Notes: a model not told the origin generated them from the sequence alone. Positions 1-9,313 are shown, numbered from the stretch's first letter. The stretch: DNA of 64,000 nucleotides from CAYRGC01 sp964601225 (GCA_964601225.1 CAZRMM010000003.1:1-64000), one strand, 5' to 3'. Numbers and translations are program-made.

Positions 1-323
1 TGATCTGCTTTATGGTCTCGGCGTTCACCTTTGTCTTCGCCGCCTTCTCCTTCGCCTCGGTCTGCAGCTTCCCGACGGCGTCCTGGAATTGCTTCCAGAG
101 TTTCTGGATGTCCTGTGAGCCAGGAAGGGACTTCCCGAGCGCTTCCAAAGCAGCCGTAGCGGACGCCATCGTCGGTGCGACGACGCCGGTATTCACGTAG
201 TCGAGGAACGCCTTTCCGGCGGCCTGAGCCTCGGTACCCAACTTGCCGAATACTTCACTGATCTGCTTTATGGTCTCGGCGTTCACCTTTGTCTTCGCCG
301 CCTTCTCCTTCGCTTCGGTCTGG
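1..323. repeat. 86-codon (258-bp) direct repeat inside the large gene
   Basis: Bases 1-62 recur at 259-320 with one visible difference. The 258-bp offset keeps the frame and gives an 86-aa protein repeat. Further units may lie beyond the left edge. Confidence 0.8.
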
Positions 324-2677
324 AATGCCTTCAAGGCTGCTTCAAGCGCAATGCGCAGCGGGGCCGTCAGGACGTTGCTGCCGATGAAATCTTGGATTGC
401 CTTGATGCCGGCCTCCCCGTTCTCGGTGAGGAATTTGGTGATGGTTTGCGTGTTGAATTTATTCGAGAATTCGCTGATCGCCTTGAATGCTTCCTGGCTC
501 AGCTTCGCCGCCTGATCCACCGACGTGTTGAATACGCCGAGAGGATTCTTGAGGATCTGTTCGATCAGGGATGTCTCCGCCTTCGCGCCCGCTCCGGCGC
601 CGAGGGTCTGGAAGACCGTGACGACGCTTTGGATCATCTTCATTGCGTTCTCGCCGTACTGCTTCCCGATCGCTTCCATCTGCTTCTTGAGGGCGGACGG
701 GTCGCCTATCACCTTCAGAATCTGTTCGAAAGACTCGCCGATGATCGTCCGCATCGCTTCGTTCAGGGTCTTGCGCGCGGCGTCCGGCAGGGTGGGGTCG
801 CCGAGCGACGCGAGAACCGCCTCGAAGGCGTTGGCGCCGCCGGCGCGGAGGAAGGCCGTGACGGCCTTTGCGTTCGATTCCGCGAAGAGTCCCGAGAGAA
901 GTTTCTGAAGCCGCTCAACGGCCGGATTTGCGGCGATCTTCTCTTTTGTTTCCCCTTCTTCCTTCGTTTTCGCCTCGCCTTCGCCGCCGACATTGAAGGT
1001 CACGTCCCTGCCGTTGACCCGCAGCGTGCGAGGGCCGGGACGTGCGTCCTCGTCGACGGTGATGATGATGCCGCGGCGGGTGCGTTCGATTTCGATGCCC
1101 CTGCCGAACACGGTTGCGCCGGTGCCGCGGGGAAGATCGCGCGTGCGGCCGCTGGCCATGACGATCGATACGGCGCGCGGACGCGGGATTGCGATCTCGT
1201 CGGATTCTTCGCCGATGTCCAAATCGTCGATGCGGATCGCGGACTTGTTTTTCTTTTCCGCTTCCTCGGAGGCTTTGCCGCCCTTTTCTTTCGCTTCACT
1301 TTCCTTTGCGGTTTTCTCTTTTGCGTTCTTTGCGTCCTCCTGGGCCTTTTTCAGATCTTCGGCGGTCTGCTCATTCGGAGCATTCGTACGGAAGAAGACG
1401 TTGATGAGCATGAGCGCCATCTGTTGCGGCGCAAGAAAGCCGTTTGCCGTGGTATCGCGGAGCATTTGGAGCGCTCTCGTGGCAAGCGCGAAGCGCATGC
1501 GGTCCGGGGTGATACCCGCGGTTGTGATGAAAGAAATGGCGCGGTTGAGCGTATCGACGGTGATGGAACCGGGAACAAACCGCTGGAGTTCCTTGCGAAG
1601 CTGATCCGCCAGTTCCTTCAGTCCTCCCTCGATTTCGCCGGATTCCTTCTTGGTGACCTCTTCGATTTTGAGCTTGGTTTCGGCCTCGGAGCCCGTCTTC
1701 AGTTTTGCTTCCGTTTCGGCCTTCGTTTTCGGTTGGGCTTCGAGCAGTTTCTGTTCGGCCTGGATGGTCTTTGCCATGCGGGAGCCGAAGCTGCCGAGCG
1801 CGAGACGGTCCGTGATGGGGACGGCGCTGATGATGGCGTGCAGCGTGCGCACGCTCTCAGCGTCGCGCCCCGACAGTCCGTGTCGCTTAATGACGGCTTC
1901 CGCTCCTCCTCCGAGCATGGCGGGAGTCCCGAGCGTCTGCAGATCTGCGGCAAGATTGCCGCGCTGTTGGAGGAGGCCGATTGCCGATCCAAGATCCACT
2001 GCGTCGCGAAGCATGTTGATCTCGTTGCCGGCATTGCGCTTTTCGAGAGTTTGGATAACGGTCTTCATGCTCCGTTCGAGGAGCTGAAGATCCTCGGGGC
2101 GAATCGCTTCGCCGATGCGCAGGGCCGATCCGCGCTCTGCGGGTGGCAAAATGCGGACCAGATCGAGGATCGAAGCGAGCTGGGCGGGAAGTCTTTTCTG
2201 GAGTGCCTCAAGCTGTTTTTGCTCCTGGGGAGTGAGGGGCGCGGCATTTTTGACCATCTCCTGAAGCTTCTTGCTTTGCTCGGCGGACAAGACTTTCGAC
2301 GCCTTCTCGAGGGATTCCGGCATGGTCGGCGTCAGCGGACGCATGGCGTACTGGCCGCCCTGAAGCACGAGTTGCTGCGGGCGCGAGAGGCGGGAGAGCT
2401 GCTTGTTCGCTTCCTCGAGCGCCTTCTTCACCTCATCGGGGTTGCGGCCCGCGATGCGCTTGTTGAATGCCTGCGTGGCTTTTTTTGCGAATTCGTCGAA
2501 GCGTTTATCGGCGCCTTCCGTTGCGCCTTTCAAGGCTTGTTCCGCCTTGGTGTGGATATCCACTTCGTTGCCGATCTCTTTCGAGACGGCCTCGTGGAAC
2601 TCCGGACTCGTATTGAAGATCCGGCGAGCCTCCCCGTGACGGAGCGCGAAGCGGCGGAAGGAGTGTGGGTTGAACAT
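1..2677 (-). CDS. Very large helical repeat protein, 3' end beyond the left edge
   Basis: The minus strand stays open from an ATG at 2677 to the window edge (about 892 codons, no stop). The translation is soluble-looking, rich in Ala, Lys, Glu and Gln, mostly helical, with no signal peptide. A highly charged Lys/Glu/Ala linker lies near residues 440-470, followed by a small beta-rich segment (about 490-545, with RGTGATVFGRGIEIERTRRG) that vaguely recalls an FHA-like fold. The end seen here contains an 86-residue repeat whose unit starts TEAKEKAAKTKVNAETIKQI; a second unit begins at the edge. The start lies 2 nt after the stop of the upstream gene, with no Shine-Dalgarno, so translational coupling is likely. 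Family not recognised. Long plus-strand ORFs over this region are shadows. Confidence 0.8.
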   Translation of the reverse strand, partial: MFNPHSFRRFALRHGEARRIFNTSPEFHEAVSKEIGNEVDIHTKAEQALKGATEGADKRFDEFAKKATQAFNKRIAGRNPDEVKKALEEANKQLSRLSRPQQLVLQGGQYAMRPLTPTMPESLEKASKVLSAEQSKKLQEMVKNAAPLTPQEQKQLEALQKRLPAQLASILDLVRILPPAERGSALRIGEAIRPEDLQLLERSMKTVIQTLEKRNAGNEINMLRDAVDLGSAIGLLQQRGNLAADLQTLGTPAMLGGGAEAVIKRHGLSGRDAESVRTLHAIISAVPITDRLALGSFGSRMAKTIQAEQKLLEAQPKTKAETEAKLKTGSEAETKLKIEEVTKKESGEIEGGLKELADQLRKELQRFVPGSITVDTLNRAISFITTAGITPDRMRFALATRALQMLRDTTANGFLAPQQMALMLINVFFRTNAPNEQTAEDLKKAQEDAKNAKEKTAKESEAKEKGGKASEEAEKKNKSAIRIDDLDIGEESDEIAIPRPRAVSIVMASGRTRDLPRGTGATVFGRGIEIERTRRGIIITVDEDARPGPRTLRVNGRDVTFNVGGEGEAKTKEEGETKEKIAANPAVERLQKLLSGLFAESNAKAVTAFLRAGGANAFEAVLASLGDPTLPDAARKTLNEAMRTIIGESFEQILKVIGDPSALKKQMEAIGKQYGENAMKMIQSVVTVFQTLGAGAGAKAETSLIEQILKNPLGVFNTSVDQAAKLSQEAFKAISEFSNKFNTQTITKFLTENGEAGIKAIQDFIGSNVLTAPLRIALEAALKAFQTEAKEKAAKTKVNAETIKQISEVFGKLGTEAQAAGKAFLDYVNTGVVAPTMASATAALEALGKSLPGSQDIQKLWKQFQDAVGKLQTEAKEKAAKTKVNAETIKQI

Positions 2678-2679
2678 AG

Positions 2680-3036
2680 TCAGAGGGAGGAAAAGGCGGT
2701 TTCGATCGAATGCAATGCGGTATCGTCCTCCTCGCGCTCCTTCTCTTCCGCGGATTTGAGTGCCATGCGTTGATACGTCCGGGCGCGCTGGTCGAGATCG
2801 CCGAGGTATGCCTTCAGGCGCTTGTCGTACTCGGCAAAGGCTTTCTCGTAGCGGTCGGCGCGGACTTTGGCCTGAGCGGGCGGCTCAGTCTTGTATTTCT
2901 CTTCCAGAAGCGGAAGATTCCCTGCAAGCAGCTCGGGTTCAATTTCTCCCATCAGTTGGTTATACAGTGTTTCTCCGGACGGAATATCCGCCTGGAGCAG
3001 GAGAGCGAACGGTGACGAGTCGTCGGAAATCGGCAT
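2680..3036 (-). CDS. Small hypothetical protein, 118 aa
   Basis: An acidic, helical protein with coiled-coil-like C-terminal half (RADRYEKAFAEYDKRLKAYL, then charged residues). It has no signal peptide or membrane segment and I do not recognise the family. It begins 70 nt after the amidase/SpoIID gene and its TGA stop is 2 nt before the ATG of the large helical repeat protein, so the three genes probably form one operon. A role as adaptor or chaperone of the giant protein is only a guess from position. Confidence 0.7.
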   Translation of the reverse strand: MPISDDSSPFALLLQADIPSGETLYNQLMGEIEPELLAGNLPLLEEKYKTEPPAQAKVRADRYEKAFAEYDKRLKAYLGDLDQRARTYQRMALKSAEEKEREEDDTALHSIETAFSSL

Positions 3037-3106
3037 GTATTTTTGTGTGGAAATCGGAGAATACTACCAGAATTTTGCGCCCCTTCCAATTTGCATCGAT
3101 GCGGTA

Positions 3107-5626
3107 TTAGTTTCTGGTCACATTTTGTATACCCAGCGGAACAAGGGCGGTTCCTGGGTAATAGTACGAAAGGATGTCCTCCGCCTTCTTTCCCTCGTGC
3201 GCCTGGCCCTCCGCACCGCAGCCCGACATGCCCACTCCGTGTCCTCGCAGGGATTTTCCCTGGCACCAAGGATCGGCTTTACTCTGCAGAACGTCGGCAT
3301 TGGGGAAGTTTTTCCAGCCGACCTCCTCGGGAGATCGCGTCCGCCCGTCGTCGGTCGAAAAGTAGGGGGCACGCAAAAGCGCTCCTTTCACTTCGAGGAC
3401 CATTCCCCGCGTGGTTTCGACGGAACGAACCCAGGAAGGGTTCTGCGTTTCGACGTCGAAACCGCCGTAGTACTGGAATTCCGCCGGGCTGTCCGAGCCG
3501 TCATACGGCATCCCCGGGAATTTTCGGTGCTCGGCATGGAGGTAATAGGCGGCGTAGGTGCGTGCGGCGATCGCAAAGGCGCGTTGTTTCTCGTAGGGTT
3601 CGGTGTCCGGTTCTTCGGCGAGACCCGCGAGGTAATCTTCGATCGTGAGCTCATTAATGACAGCGAGTGCTCCATTGAGTACGCGGCATTCAAGTATGCC
3701 GCGGAAGCGGCGGTGATTTTGCCTGAAGGATGAGATCGTCAGCGGCGAAGTTCCCGGATCGAATCGAATCACGTCGCCGAGCAAGGAATCATCGGAGGTC
3801 GTTGCCACGCATTGCGATCCATCGGCGGTGAGCGTCACGGCGCCGCCTGTTTTCTTGCCGTTGACCAGCGTCCCCGACGGGAGCATGAAATCCGCTCTTC
3901 CATACGCCAAGCTTTCATCTCCCAGGCGAATGCGGATCAGCGGATTTGTTCCGGCGATCACTGTCGATGTCGGACGGACGGCGGCCGCTCGGGAAGAGGA
4001 TGACCTGGCAGCGGAAGGAGTCGGAACACGCGCGGTCGATCGGGATTTCGGAATCGAATCCTGGAAGAACGATTGTTGCGTGGGTGTCGCAGCGCGCCCA
4101 ATCCTCTTCCCCGCGGATGTGATCGTGTATGCAATGTCTCCGATGATCAGGGAAAACGTCCCGCGATCCGGAGGCAGTTGAATCTTGAGTCGTACCGTTG
4201 TGGAATCTTTGTCCGAGAGCGTTTCCTGAGCGGTGATCGCACCGCGGACTTGAGCGTACTGTCCGCTGCGTTCCTGAAACAGTTTTAACCGAGGGCTGCT
4301 CAGTTTGAACGATGCGATCTTCGATCCGCGCTTGAGCGCTCCCTTGGGAGCGAAGAGAAGGGAAAGCAGCACTTCTCCGCCCGGTCGTCCTTCGAGCGTT
4401 GTGCCGCCGAGGGCCTGAAGGCCGCTTTCGCCAACCGCTGATCGCGATGCGGGGCCATCGGAAGATTTTCGCGATGCTCCTCGCTGCGTTCCACGTGATG
4501 AGGAAGAGGCGGTTTTCTTGGGAGGATCCGTAAAGGCCACCGTCGCACCCGTGTCTCCGATGCGGACATGCCCCCTGATTTCATCGAGTGCGGCATAGAG
4601 AACCGCTCCCGGGCAACTCGTGTTTACGAGCTGGCGATGGCCCACGATGGGATCGAGCCTCTTTCCATGGAAGAACACTTGTCGCTGGAGATCGATCGAA
4701 TATTTGTTTGCGAGAGTGGAAAGCAGCCATTGCAGGCTCTGTGCCTGTGCCTGAGGCGGCTTATCGGCATCAAAATTTCCCATCAGCGAGATGCCGACGG
4801 TTCCCACGTTATTGCAGTACGCGTGCCCGCCGACGACATAGTCGCCCCCCTGTCGGCCTTCGTAGATCTGGCCCTTTTCGTCGATGACGTAGTGGTACCC
4901 GACGTCGCCCCAACCGCGGCTTACGGCATGGAATTGGTAGATCGCGCGCATGCGTTCTATTCCCGAGCGACCGTCGTCCGTTACCGAGCCCGCCGTGTGG
5001 TGTACCACGAGGAGTCTCACGCTCGGCGAGTACTGGAGCGGCCAGCGCAGACGGTCGCCGTTCTCGTTCTTCGTGATCGGCGCGCTTGCTTTGAATTCGT
5101 CGGGGTACAGCTTTACCGCGTCCGCGCATTCCTGTTCGCGCGTTGATTCGGACCCTTCTTCCTTATCGCTTACGATCACGGAGGAAGATGACGAGGTCGA
5201 TGACGCGGTCCCCGTACGTATGAGAAGGGAATCGTCCGCCCCCCAGTCGCTGCGCGTGAGGATTCGAGGCGTACCCATAGCGACGAGGGAGGCCAATTCG
5301 TATCGTGGGCCTTCCTTCGATATCCGAATCGGATGCAGGGCGTTCGTCGCTGCTCCCGTCAGTTCGATCGTCGTCGCCCCCCGCGGAAACATCACCATGT
5401 TCGATTCCAGAAGAGAGGGATCCTGCTCGTCTTCCACGGAGAGTTCCTGCCAATCCGTCCAGCCGTCGGAGGTTTTGGAGCGCACACGGACGGTGTCATC
5501 TTTGTGTTCCAGGCGCACGCTCAATGCGTCGATTCCCTGAGGGTACGACACCATTCTCGCCCCGGAGGAGGCGGCATGCGGTACGAGGAATCCGAAACAT
5601 GCCGCAAAAAGTGAGAGCAGCCACAT
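3107..5626 (-). CDS. Secreted PGRP-type amidase fused to a SpoIID-like domain
   Basis: 839 aa. Residues 1-20 form a signal peptide. A PGRP/amidase_2 domain spans about 115-355, with zinc-ligand candidates in LLVVHHTAG (H209/H210), H330 (VGHRQ) and C338 (TSCPG). Serine-rich linkers follow (370-400, 530-555). The C-terminal part (about 560-835) is SpoIID-like, with GLAEEPDTEPYEKQRAFAIA (668-687, catalytic-Glu region) and RGHGVGMSGCGAEG (about 795-808). In sporulating Firmicutes the amidase SpoIIP strips peptides and SpoIID then cleaves the denuded glycan; here one chain carries both kinds of activity, though the amidase is of another fold. First gene of the 5.6-0 kb minus operon. Domain assignment is strong; the cellular role (growth, division, predation) is open. 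Confidence 0.88.
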   Translation of the reverse strand: MWLLSLFAACFGFLVPHAASSGARMVSYPQGIDALSVRLEHKDDTVRVRSKTSDGWTDWQELSVEDEQDPSLLESNMVMFPRGATTIELTGAATNALHPIRISKEGPRYELASLVAMGTPRILTRSDWGADDSLLIRTGTASSTSSSSSVIVSDKEEGSESTREQECADAVKLYPDEFKASAPITKNENGDRLRWPLQYSPSVRLLVVHHTAGSVTDDGRSGIERMRAIYQFHAVSRGWGDVGYHYVIDEKGQIYEGRQGGDYVVGGHAYCNNVGTVGISLMGNFDADKPPQAQAQSLQWLLSTLANKYSIDLQRQVFFHGKRLDPIVGHRQLVNTSCPGAVLYAALDEIRGHVRIGDTGATVAFTDPPKKTASSSSRGTQRGASRKSSDGPASRSAVGESGLQALGGTTLEGRPGGEVLLSLLFAPKGALKRGSKIASFKLSSPRLKLFQERSGQYAQVRGAITAQETLSDKDSTTVRLKIQLPPDRGTFSLIIGDIAYTITSAGKRIGRAATPTQQSFFQDSIPKSRSTARVPTPSAARSSSSRAAAVRPTSTVIAGTNPLIRIRLGDESLAYGRADFMLPSGTLVNGKKTGGAVTLTADGSQCVATTSDDSLLGDVIRFDPGTSPLTISSFRQNHRRFRGILECRVLNGALAVINELTIEDYLAGLAEEPDTEPYEKQRAFAIAARTYAAYYLHAEHRKFPGMPYDGSDSPAEFQYYGGFDVETQNPSWVRSVETTRGMVLEVKGALLRAPYFSTDDGRTRSPEEVGWKNFPNADVLQSKADPWCQGKSLRGHGVGMSGCGAEGQAHEGKKAEDILSYYYPGTALVPLGIQNVTRN

Positions 5627-5699
5627 TCCGGAAGGGCAGGATACCAGTTCTAACCTTTTGTTCCCGAAAAAGGCGAGTTTTTATGATGATCGATGTTTT

Positions 5700-5766
5700 G
5701 GATTGCGAATTCCGAATTGCGCATTGCGCATTGGTCCTGAAGAATCAATTCGTCATTCGTCATTCT
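5700..5766. repeat. Iterated ATTGCGCATTG / CGTCATT motif element
   Basis: The gap between the divergent amidase and GT2 genes holds GCGAATTCCGAATTGCGCATTGCGCATTGG-type iterations (broken into shorter units here: GCGAATTCCG, AATTGCG, CATTGCG, CATTGG), then AATTCGTCATTCGTCATTC. It is one of several iterated-motif families in the window. Confidence 0.6.
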
Positions 5767-5770
5767 TTCC

Positions 5771-6721
5771 ATGCCAAGAGTCAGTGTTCTCATTCCTACC
5801 TACGAGCCGAATCCCGAGCACCTGCGGGAGGCGATCGAGAGCGTGTTCGCGCAGACGGAGAAGGATTGGACCCTGTATATCCACGACGACGCGTCGAAGA
5901 AGGACGTGCGCGCGATGATCGAGCCGTACCTCAAGGATCCGCGCGTGCGCTTCGAACGCGGAGAAGCCAGAAGCGGCATCGGCGGCAATTGGAACGCCTG
6001 TATGCGCAACGTCACGGCCCCGGTCGCACAGCTCCTGTTTCAGGACGATGTTTGGAGGCCGAACTATCTCGAGAGCGGACTCAGGGTTCTCGATGAGCAT
6101 CCGTCCGTCGTGATGGTGTCGCTCGGACACCCGTACAAGGTGGAAGGCGATACCGCCATGCAGCCTTTCTACGATGAAGTGACACGGGAGAAAGAAAAGT
6201 ATCTCGTGTCGGGAAAACATGATGGCACGAGTTTTCTCACAAAGTGGGTGCGCTTGGGGCTCCATCCCTGCATCCCGGGAGAACCGTGTTTCGTGATGAT
6301 GCGCGCGGACGCCACGAAACGTGCGGGGCCGTTCCTTGAAGATATGAAACAGATGCTCGACGTGGAGTATTGGTCCCGTCTCCTTCTCCAGGGCGACTGG
6401 TACGTGCTCCCCGGCGACTACGGGTTCTTCCGCGTGCATGCGAATTCCACGAGCATGCGCAATCTCCGCGAGGGTGTGGGCCTCTTCGATCGTCTCCGCT
6501 GTCTCGAGGAGGTGCGTCCGTTGCTCTCGCCCGCCGCGCGGCGGGAGCTCAACGCTTTCCTGGTCGACCATCTCGCGCGCATGATCCGCAAGCTTTTCCG
6601 CCGCAAGAGTGAGGGCGGCGCGGTCAGTGCCAAGGGCGGCGGCTCGGTGGTGTCGTTCGTGGCGCATCATCCCTGGATCACGCTGCGCGCGGGAATCCGC
6701 GTGCTTACGACGAAGGAATAA
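5771..6721 (+). CDS. Family 2 glycosyltransferase
   Basis: 316 aa, GT-A fold. The N-terminus is VSVLIPTYEPNPEHLREAIE, followed by the nucleotide-binding DDAS and a DXD-like QDDVW near residue 95. It is soluble with no membrane segment, so it acts on the cytoplasmic face. It would transfer a sugar from a nucleotide-sugar to a lipid-linked glycan or wall polymer; the substrate cannot be read from sequence. It stands alone between an iterated repeat and a secreted hypothetical gene. Start: the ATG directly before PRVSVLIPTY, as usual for the family, without an evident Shine-Dalgarno. Confidence 0.9.
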   Translation: MPRVSVLIPTYEPNPEHLREAIESVFAQTEKDWTLYIHDDASKKDVRAMIEPYLKDPRVRFERGEARSGIGGNWNACMRNVTAPVAQLLFQDDVWRPNYLESGLRVLDEHPSVVMVSLGHPYKVEGDTAMQPFYDEVTREKEKYLVSGKHDGTSFLTKWVRLGLHPCIPGEPCFVMMRADATKRAGPFLEDMKQMLDVEYWSRLLLQGDWYVLPGDYGFFRVHANSTSMRNLREGVGLFDRLRCLEEVRPLLSPAARRELNAFLVDHLARMIRKLFRRKSEGGAVSAKGGGSVVSFVAHHPWITLRAGIRVLTTKE

Positions 6722-6762
6722 TTCCCGCGGAGTTCTGCGGAAAGACGAAATCTCCGACAAGA

Positions 6763-7767
6763 ATGATTGGCGTTTGGTCGCCTCGTCTGCACACTCCGGG
6801 CATGTCCAGCGAATCGATTTCCCCGATGGAACGCTTCAAAGGCGCCGCCCCCGATTCGGCATCCGCCATACGGTCGACCATCGTCGTTGGAACCGCGGTC
6901 GTCGCGAGCCTGGTGCAGGCGGCGGTCACGGATTCCGTGAGCGCACAGGAGGCGCCGAAGAGAGGGTCGGTCCCGACGAAACAGGAAAAAAAAGAGGAGA
7001 AAGAGCCCGTGGTCGAGACGGTGGATCATGCGACTACCTATCTCATCAATGCTCTCGCAGGAAGACATGACATGGAGAAAGCTTGGAAGCACCTTGAGCG
7101 TTTTGAACCGGAATCCGCAGGCGCCGTCTTTCAGTATCTGAGAAACTATGATCCGGGGCCCGTCCGAGCCGTCATTTGTCACAAATGGCTCGCACGCCGT
7201 GCCGAGGAGAATCCCAAGATGGCCGCGGCGATCTTGAAACTTGCATCGAGCGGCCACGATTTCCATGCGGAGACAGTGTTAAGGGCCGGGGGACCTCGGG
7301 TCGTGGAAATGCTGCTCCAGGCCGTTGTTTCCGGTGACGAACGCAAGACGGCCAAGAATGTTCTCTCCTCCATCGGCGGCAGGGAAGAGCACCGCGCTGC
7401 GGTGTCGAAGCGGCTTGGCGCGACTCTGGCCGATCCGGCGCAGAAGGTTTCGGGAGATTGTTCCCGATCATCCGCCTATATCCTCTTCTCGACGCATCAG
7501 TGGGATGCTCTTGCGACGGCCTGTCAGTCTGCCAACGCAGTCGTCGTCGACGACGTCGCTTTCGCGATTGAGTTTGCGCTCAAGGAGGCCGGTGGGGAGT
7601 TTTACGTCGCCGATCCCAAAAAGGCACAGAAGACACGCGAGGGCGTGGCTACAGTTCTTTCCATCCTGAACCACCGGGCTTCCGCGAAATCCATGGAATC
7701 TCTTTGGGAGGCGTACCGCGACTCGGTCGCGCAGTGGGAGAAGAAATACGCTCCCAAGAAAGATTAA
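6763..7767 (+). CDS. Hypothetical protein with N-terminal hydrophobic segment
   Basis: 334 aa. A hydrophobic stretch (about residues 37-60, STIVVGTAVVASLVQAAVTD) is followed by AQEAPKR, resembling a late signal peptide or anchor; ATGs at 6802 and 6826 would shorten the N-terminus and fit a signal peptide better. The rest is helical and Ala-rich with repeated pairs of helices, suggestive of a HEAT/TPR-like solenoid. Family not recognised. Its stop overlaps the stop of the convergent GT4 gene by 4 nt. Confidence 0.7.
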   Translation: MIGVWSPRLHTPGMSSESISPMERFKGAAPDSASAIRSTIVVGTAVVASLVQAAVTDSVSAQEAPKRGSVPTKQEKKEEKEPVVETVDHATTYLINALAGRHDMEKAWKHLERFEPESAGAVFQYLRNYDPGPVRAVICHKWLARRAEENPKMAAAILKLASSGHDFHAETVLRAGGPRVVEMLLQAVVSGDERKTAKNVLSSIGGREEHRAAVSKRLGATLADPAQKVSGDCSRSSAYILFSTHQWDALATACQSANAVVVDDVAFAIEFALKEAGGEFYVADPKKAQKTREGVATVLSILNHRASAKSMESLWEAYRDSVAQWEKKYAPKKD

Positions 7768-8858
7768 CGGAGCAGTTCGCGGTACCGTTGCAGCATCACC
7801 TCCGCGCCGAAGCGTTCTGTTGCCGTCCTTTTCCCGGCTTCCGCGATCTCGATCCGTTTCGCCGGGTTCTTGAGCAACGAGTCGATCGCGCCGCGCAGCG
7901 CCGCCGCGTCCCCCGCCTTCACGACGAGCGCGTCCTTTCCGTCCGTGAGCTCGTCGGCGATGCCGCACGCGTCCGTCACGATCGTGGCCACGCCCGTCGC
8001 CATCGCCTCCGCGGCGACGAGGCCGAAGGGATCGTGGTCGGAGGACGGCAGTACGAAGAGGTCGAGGTTCCTGTAGAACGCCGGGAGGTTCTCCTCTGCC
8101 GGCTTAATGCCGATGCGGTCGCGGGCGCCGCGTTCCTTGATCAGTGCCCGCAGTTTCTCCTCCTCCCCCCCTTTGCCGACGATCGAGACGATCGCGCCGA
8201 GGAGCGGTGCCGCGGCATCGATCAACACGTCCACGCCCTTCTCCGGGCTCAGACGCGCGACACAGCCGATGCGCGGCACGGCGTTCTTCGGCTCCTGCTC
8301 TCGTGCGGGGAAGCGCGCGAGGTCGATGCCGTTCGGTATCGCCACGGTGCGTTTCACCGGCCATCCGAGGCCGAGGTACGTCCGCCGGCTCAGGTTCGAG
8401 ACGCAGACCGTCGTCGCGTGGGCGGCCGCCCGTCGGAGCGCCGGGAGCCAGGGGTTCTTCGTGAGCCACGGCCCCACCCGGTCGTGCTCGATCCAGAGGA
8501 CTCGAGCGCCGAGTCGGTCGGCTTCCTCGGTGACAAGAATCTTTTCCGACAGGCTCAGCATGACGATGGTGTCGAACGTCGAGCGTCGAGTGTCGAGTTC
8601 CTGAAGGAGAAGTTTCTTCATCTTCCGCTTCCGCCAGAGGAAACTGAGGGCGCCACACTTCGTCACGGGAGGCTCGCCGATGTCCAGTTTCATTGTCGGA
8701 ATGTCACGTTCTGCGCACGCGGAAAGGAGTGTCGGACAACTGCCCAGGAACCCCACCTCATGGCCCGCCGCGCGGAGTCCTTCCATCAGGCTCAGGGTCT
8801 GGATCTCGGCACCGCCGAAGGTGCTCTCCAAAGGAAATCGAGTGAACAGTATTCTCAC
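7764..8858 (-). CDS. Family 4 glycosyltransferase
   Basis: About 364 aa, GT-B fold. The N-terminal VRILFTRFPLESTFGGAEIQ has the GGAE typical of GT4, and the C-terminal half has GCVARLSPEKGVDVLIDAA and HDPFGLVAAEAMATGVA, the EX7E-type donor site. I start at the GTG at 8858. An ATG at 8909 would add 17 residues (MHPLRLLRLLRLPYAKK) encoded by an AGACGCA iterated repeat arm, so that extension is doubtful. Residues LQELDTRRSTFDT near 105-118 are encoded by a GTCGAGTGTCG-like repeat, apparently an in-frame insertion. Probably cytoplasmic, building surface glycans; substrate unknown. Confidence 0.88.
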   Translation of the reverse strand: MRILFTRFPLESTFGGAEIQTLSLMEGLRAAGHEVGFLGSCPTLLSACAERDIPTMKLDIGEPPVTKCGALSFLWRKRKMKKLLLQELDTRRSTFDTIVMLSLSEKILVTEEADRLGARVLWIEHDRVGPWLTKNPWLPALRRAAAHATTVCVSNLSRRTYLGLGWPVKRTVAIPNGIDLARFPAREQEPKNAVPRIGCVARLSPEKGVDVLIDAAAPLLGAIVSIVGKGGEEEKLRALIKERGARDRIGIKPAEENLPAFYRNLDLFVLPSSDHDPFGLVAAEAMATGVATIVTDACGIADELTDGKDALVVKAGDAAALRGAIDSLLKNPAKRIEIAEAGKRTATERFGAEVMLQRYRELLR

Positions 8859-8872
8859 CTTCTTAGCATAGG

Positions 8873-8915
8873 GAAGACGCAGAAGACGCAAAAGTCGCAA
8901 TGGATGCATGAGAGG
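8873..8915. repeat. Left arm of AGACGCA iterated inverted repeat
   Basis: The arm holds GAAGACGCAGAAGACGCA then AAAGTCGCAATGG and GCATGAGAGG. It is the inverse of the arm at 9314-9356, and the four-helix-bundle gene lies between the two. Confidence 0.7.
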
Positions 8916-8922
8916 CAGGGAA

Positions 8923-9291
8923 TCAGAGTCGTTGTCGCACTCCCAATTTGAATCGATACAGGAGGGATCCCACGCGTTCGATCTGTGCGGTCAGAGGAAG
9001 AGTGACGTTCTCGGGGAAATACCGGAGATCGCGGGCGAGAACGATTTGATAATGAAGTTCCTCTAAGGACGCTTCTGCATACTCGATGAAATGCAGCTGT
9101 TCTTTCCGTGAGATCTTCGTGTTCCCTTCCACGAGGTTCATGGGAACGCTGTATGCCGATCGGCGCATCTGCGCACTCAGGCAAAAGAGTTCGTGCTTCG
9201 GTAGCACGAGAACTGCTTCATAGATCTTCATGCATAACGCATGGGCTTCTTTCCAAATGAGGAGCTTCTGATACGGGCGAACGTGGGGCAT
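8923..9291 (-). CDS. Four-helix-bundle protein (23S rRNA intervening-sequence protein family)
   Basis: 122 aa. It has the family layout: N-terminal YQKLLIWKEAHALCMKIYE, then LPKHELFCLSAQMRRSAYSV, the glycine turn NLVEGNTKISRKEQLHFIEY and ASLEELHYQIVLARDL. These proteins were first found inside 23S rRNA intervening sequences and are abundant as free genes in CPR and other bacteria; their function is not settled. Here the gene sits between inverted arms of an iterated repeat, between serS and a glycosyltransferase, which looks like a cargo position. Start: the first ATG, immediately inside the right arm. Confidence 0.92.
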   Translation of the reverse strand: MPHVRPYQKLLIWKEAHALCMKIYEAVLVLPKHELFCLSAQMRRSAYSVPMNLVEGNTKISRKEQLHFIEYAEASLEELHYQIVLARDLRYFPENVTLPLTAQIERVGSLLYRFKLGVRQRL

Positions 9292-9313
9292 ACCTATAGC
9301 ATGCGAGCACGTA

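Noticed and set aside
392..2773. 793-codon plus-strand ORF
   Set aside because: Arg/Phe/Leu-rich shadow of the minus-strand large helical gene, which is operonic and has clean protein composition.
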